A stretch of 7,023 nt of DNA from Candidatus Aegiribacteria sp. (GTDB lineage: Bacteria; Fermentibacterota; Fermentibacteria; Fermentibacterales; Fermentibacteraceae): the NCBI GenBank assembly GCA_030634715.1, contig DAOWAG010000059.1, positions 1 to 7,023 of the forward strand. The letters run 5' to 3'. This document shows positions 6,671-7,023 of this stretch, in pieces. The notes under the pieces were generated by a model, which was not told where the DNA came from, searched no databases, and saw only the letters and a program-made list of their open reading frames with translations. Numbering within the stretch: position 1 is the first letter of the stretch; every line of letters starts with the position of its first letter. The position numbers and the translations under genes are program-made.

Positions 6671-7023
6671 ATGAGATACACTTCGGCTGTTATCGCGGTT
6701 CTGCTGGTATCCCTGGCAGGACTTGCTCTGGCCGATAATTCAGATCCGCCTGAAAGTGTCGTTACTGAGGCGGCTTCGGAATTGGAAGTGTGCAGGGCAA
6801 TTGATCTGCATGCATCAGATGTTCCCAACGATGAAGGTGGTTTTGTTGAACTCAGCTGGATCATGGAAATCGTAGGGATCATACCTGATTCTCTCAGAAT
6901 AATGAGAAGAGATCCCGCTGGGTTCGATGAGCTGATTGCGACTGTGTCTGTGAATTCCACTGGATACACGGATGATTCAGCCCGGAATGGAGTCAACTAC
7001 TCCTACTGGATACTTTCCCTCCG
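6671..7023 (+). CDS. Exported protein with FN3-like domain, 3' end outside window
   Basis: The first 117 codons are present, and the frame is still open at the window edge. The N-terminus is a clear Sec signal peptide: MRY, then a hydrophobic core (AVIAVLLVSLAGL), then an ALA cleavage site predicted after residue 21. There is no lipobox cysteine at the cleavage site, so cleavage by signal peptidase I is expected. After a short acidic linker, residues about 43-117 follow an Ig/FN3-like strand pattern: IDLHASDVPNDEGGFVELSW, then IPDSLRIMRRDPAGFDELIATV, then TGYTDDSARNGVNYSYWIL. The DVPNDEGG-x-V-x-LSW opening with a later Y-x-Y strand is typical of FN3-like modules in secreted proteins of FCB-group and candidate-phylum bacteria. 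What follows is cut off, so the full function cannot be told. It lies after the terminator hairpin and is probably a separate or partially coupled transcription unit. Confidence 0.85.
   Translation, partial: MRYTSAVIAVLLVSLAGLALADNSDPPESVVTEAASELEVCRAIDLHASDVPNDEGGFVELSWIMEIVGIIPDSLRIMRRDPAGFDELIATVSVNSTGYTDDSARNGVNYSYWILSL

Overview
The window reads as one tightly packed plus-strand operon of six genes (positions 1 to about 6581), followed by a hairpin terminator and the start of a separate gene for an exported protein. Base composition is moderate (near 50% GC by eye). There are no RNA genes, mobile elements, CRISPR arrays or long repeats. The organism looks like a bacterium with a two-subunit glycine decarboxylase and an exported FN3-like protein with a Sec signal peptide. 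That combination is common in anaerobic FCB-group or candidate-phylum bacteria, but this placement is a low-confidence inference from protein style only.

Region 1 (1-2774): gcvPA and gcvPB encode the two halves of the glycine cleavage system P-protein (glycine decarboxylase, PLP-dependent) and overlap by ATGA. The gcvPA reading frame starts at base 1, but comparison with known family N-termini suggests that about a dozen residues lie upstream of the window.

Region 2 (2746-3583): two small genes of unknown role. The first encodes a two-helix membrane protein with a bacterial PH-like C-terminal domain. The second encodes a roughly 116-142 residue protein with a hydrophobic middle and a very basic tail. 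Both overlap the genes before them, and both have ambiguous starts.

Region 3 (3583-6581): a 625-residue protein of the MutL/GlmL family (ASKHA-fold ATPases associated with B12-dependent mutases; not the mismatch-repair MutL) and a 373-residue uncharacterised protein. They are joined by a one-base TAATG overlap. The second protein looks like a composite of barrel-type (sandwich-barrel/lipoyl-like) segments, a central alpha/beta segment and a KOW-like C-terminus. No mutase catalytic subunit or B12-binding protein is visible, so the substrate of this pair is unknown. This pair is the most interesting part of the window.

Region 4 (6582-7023): an 89-base gap holding a 12-bp hairpin with a poor T-tract, a strong Shine-Dalgarno sequence, and then the first 117 codons of an exported protein with an FN3-like domain, cut off by the window edge.

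The unbroken overlaps from gcvPA through the 373-residue gene imply co-transcription and translational coupling. This places the MutL-like module under the same control as glycine catabolism, although a direct functional link is only inferred.
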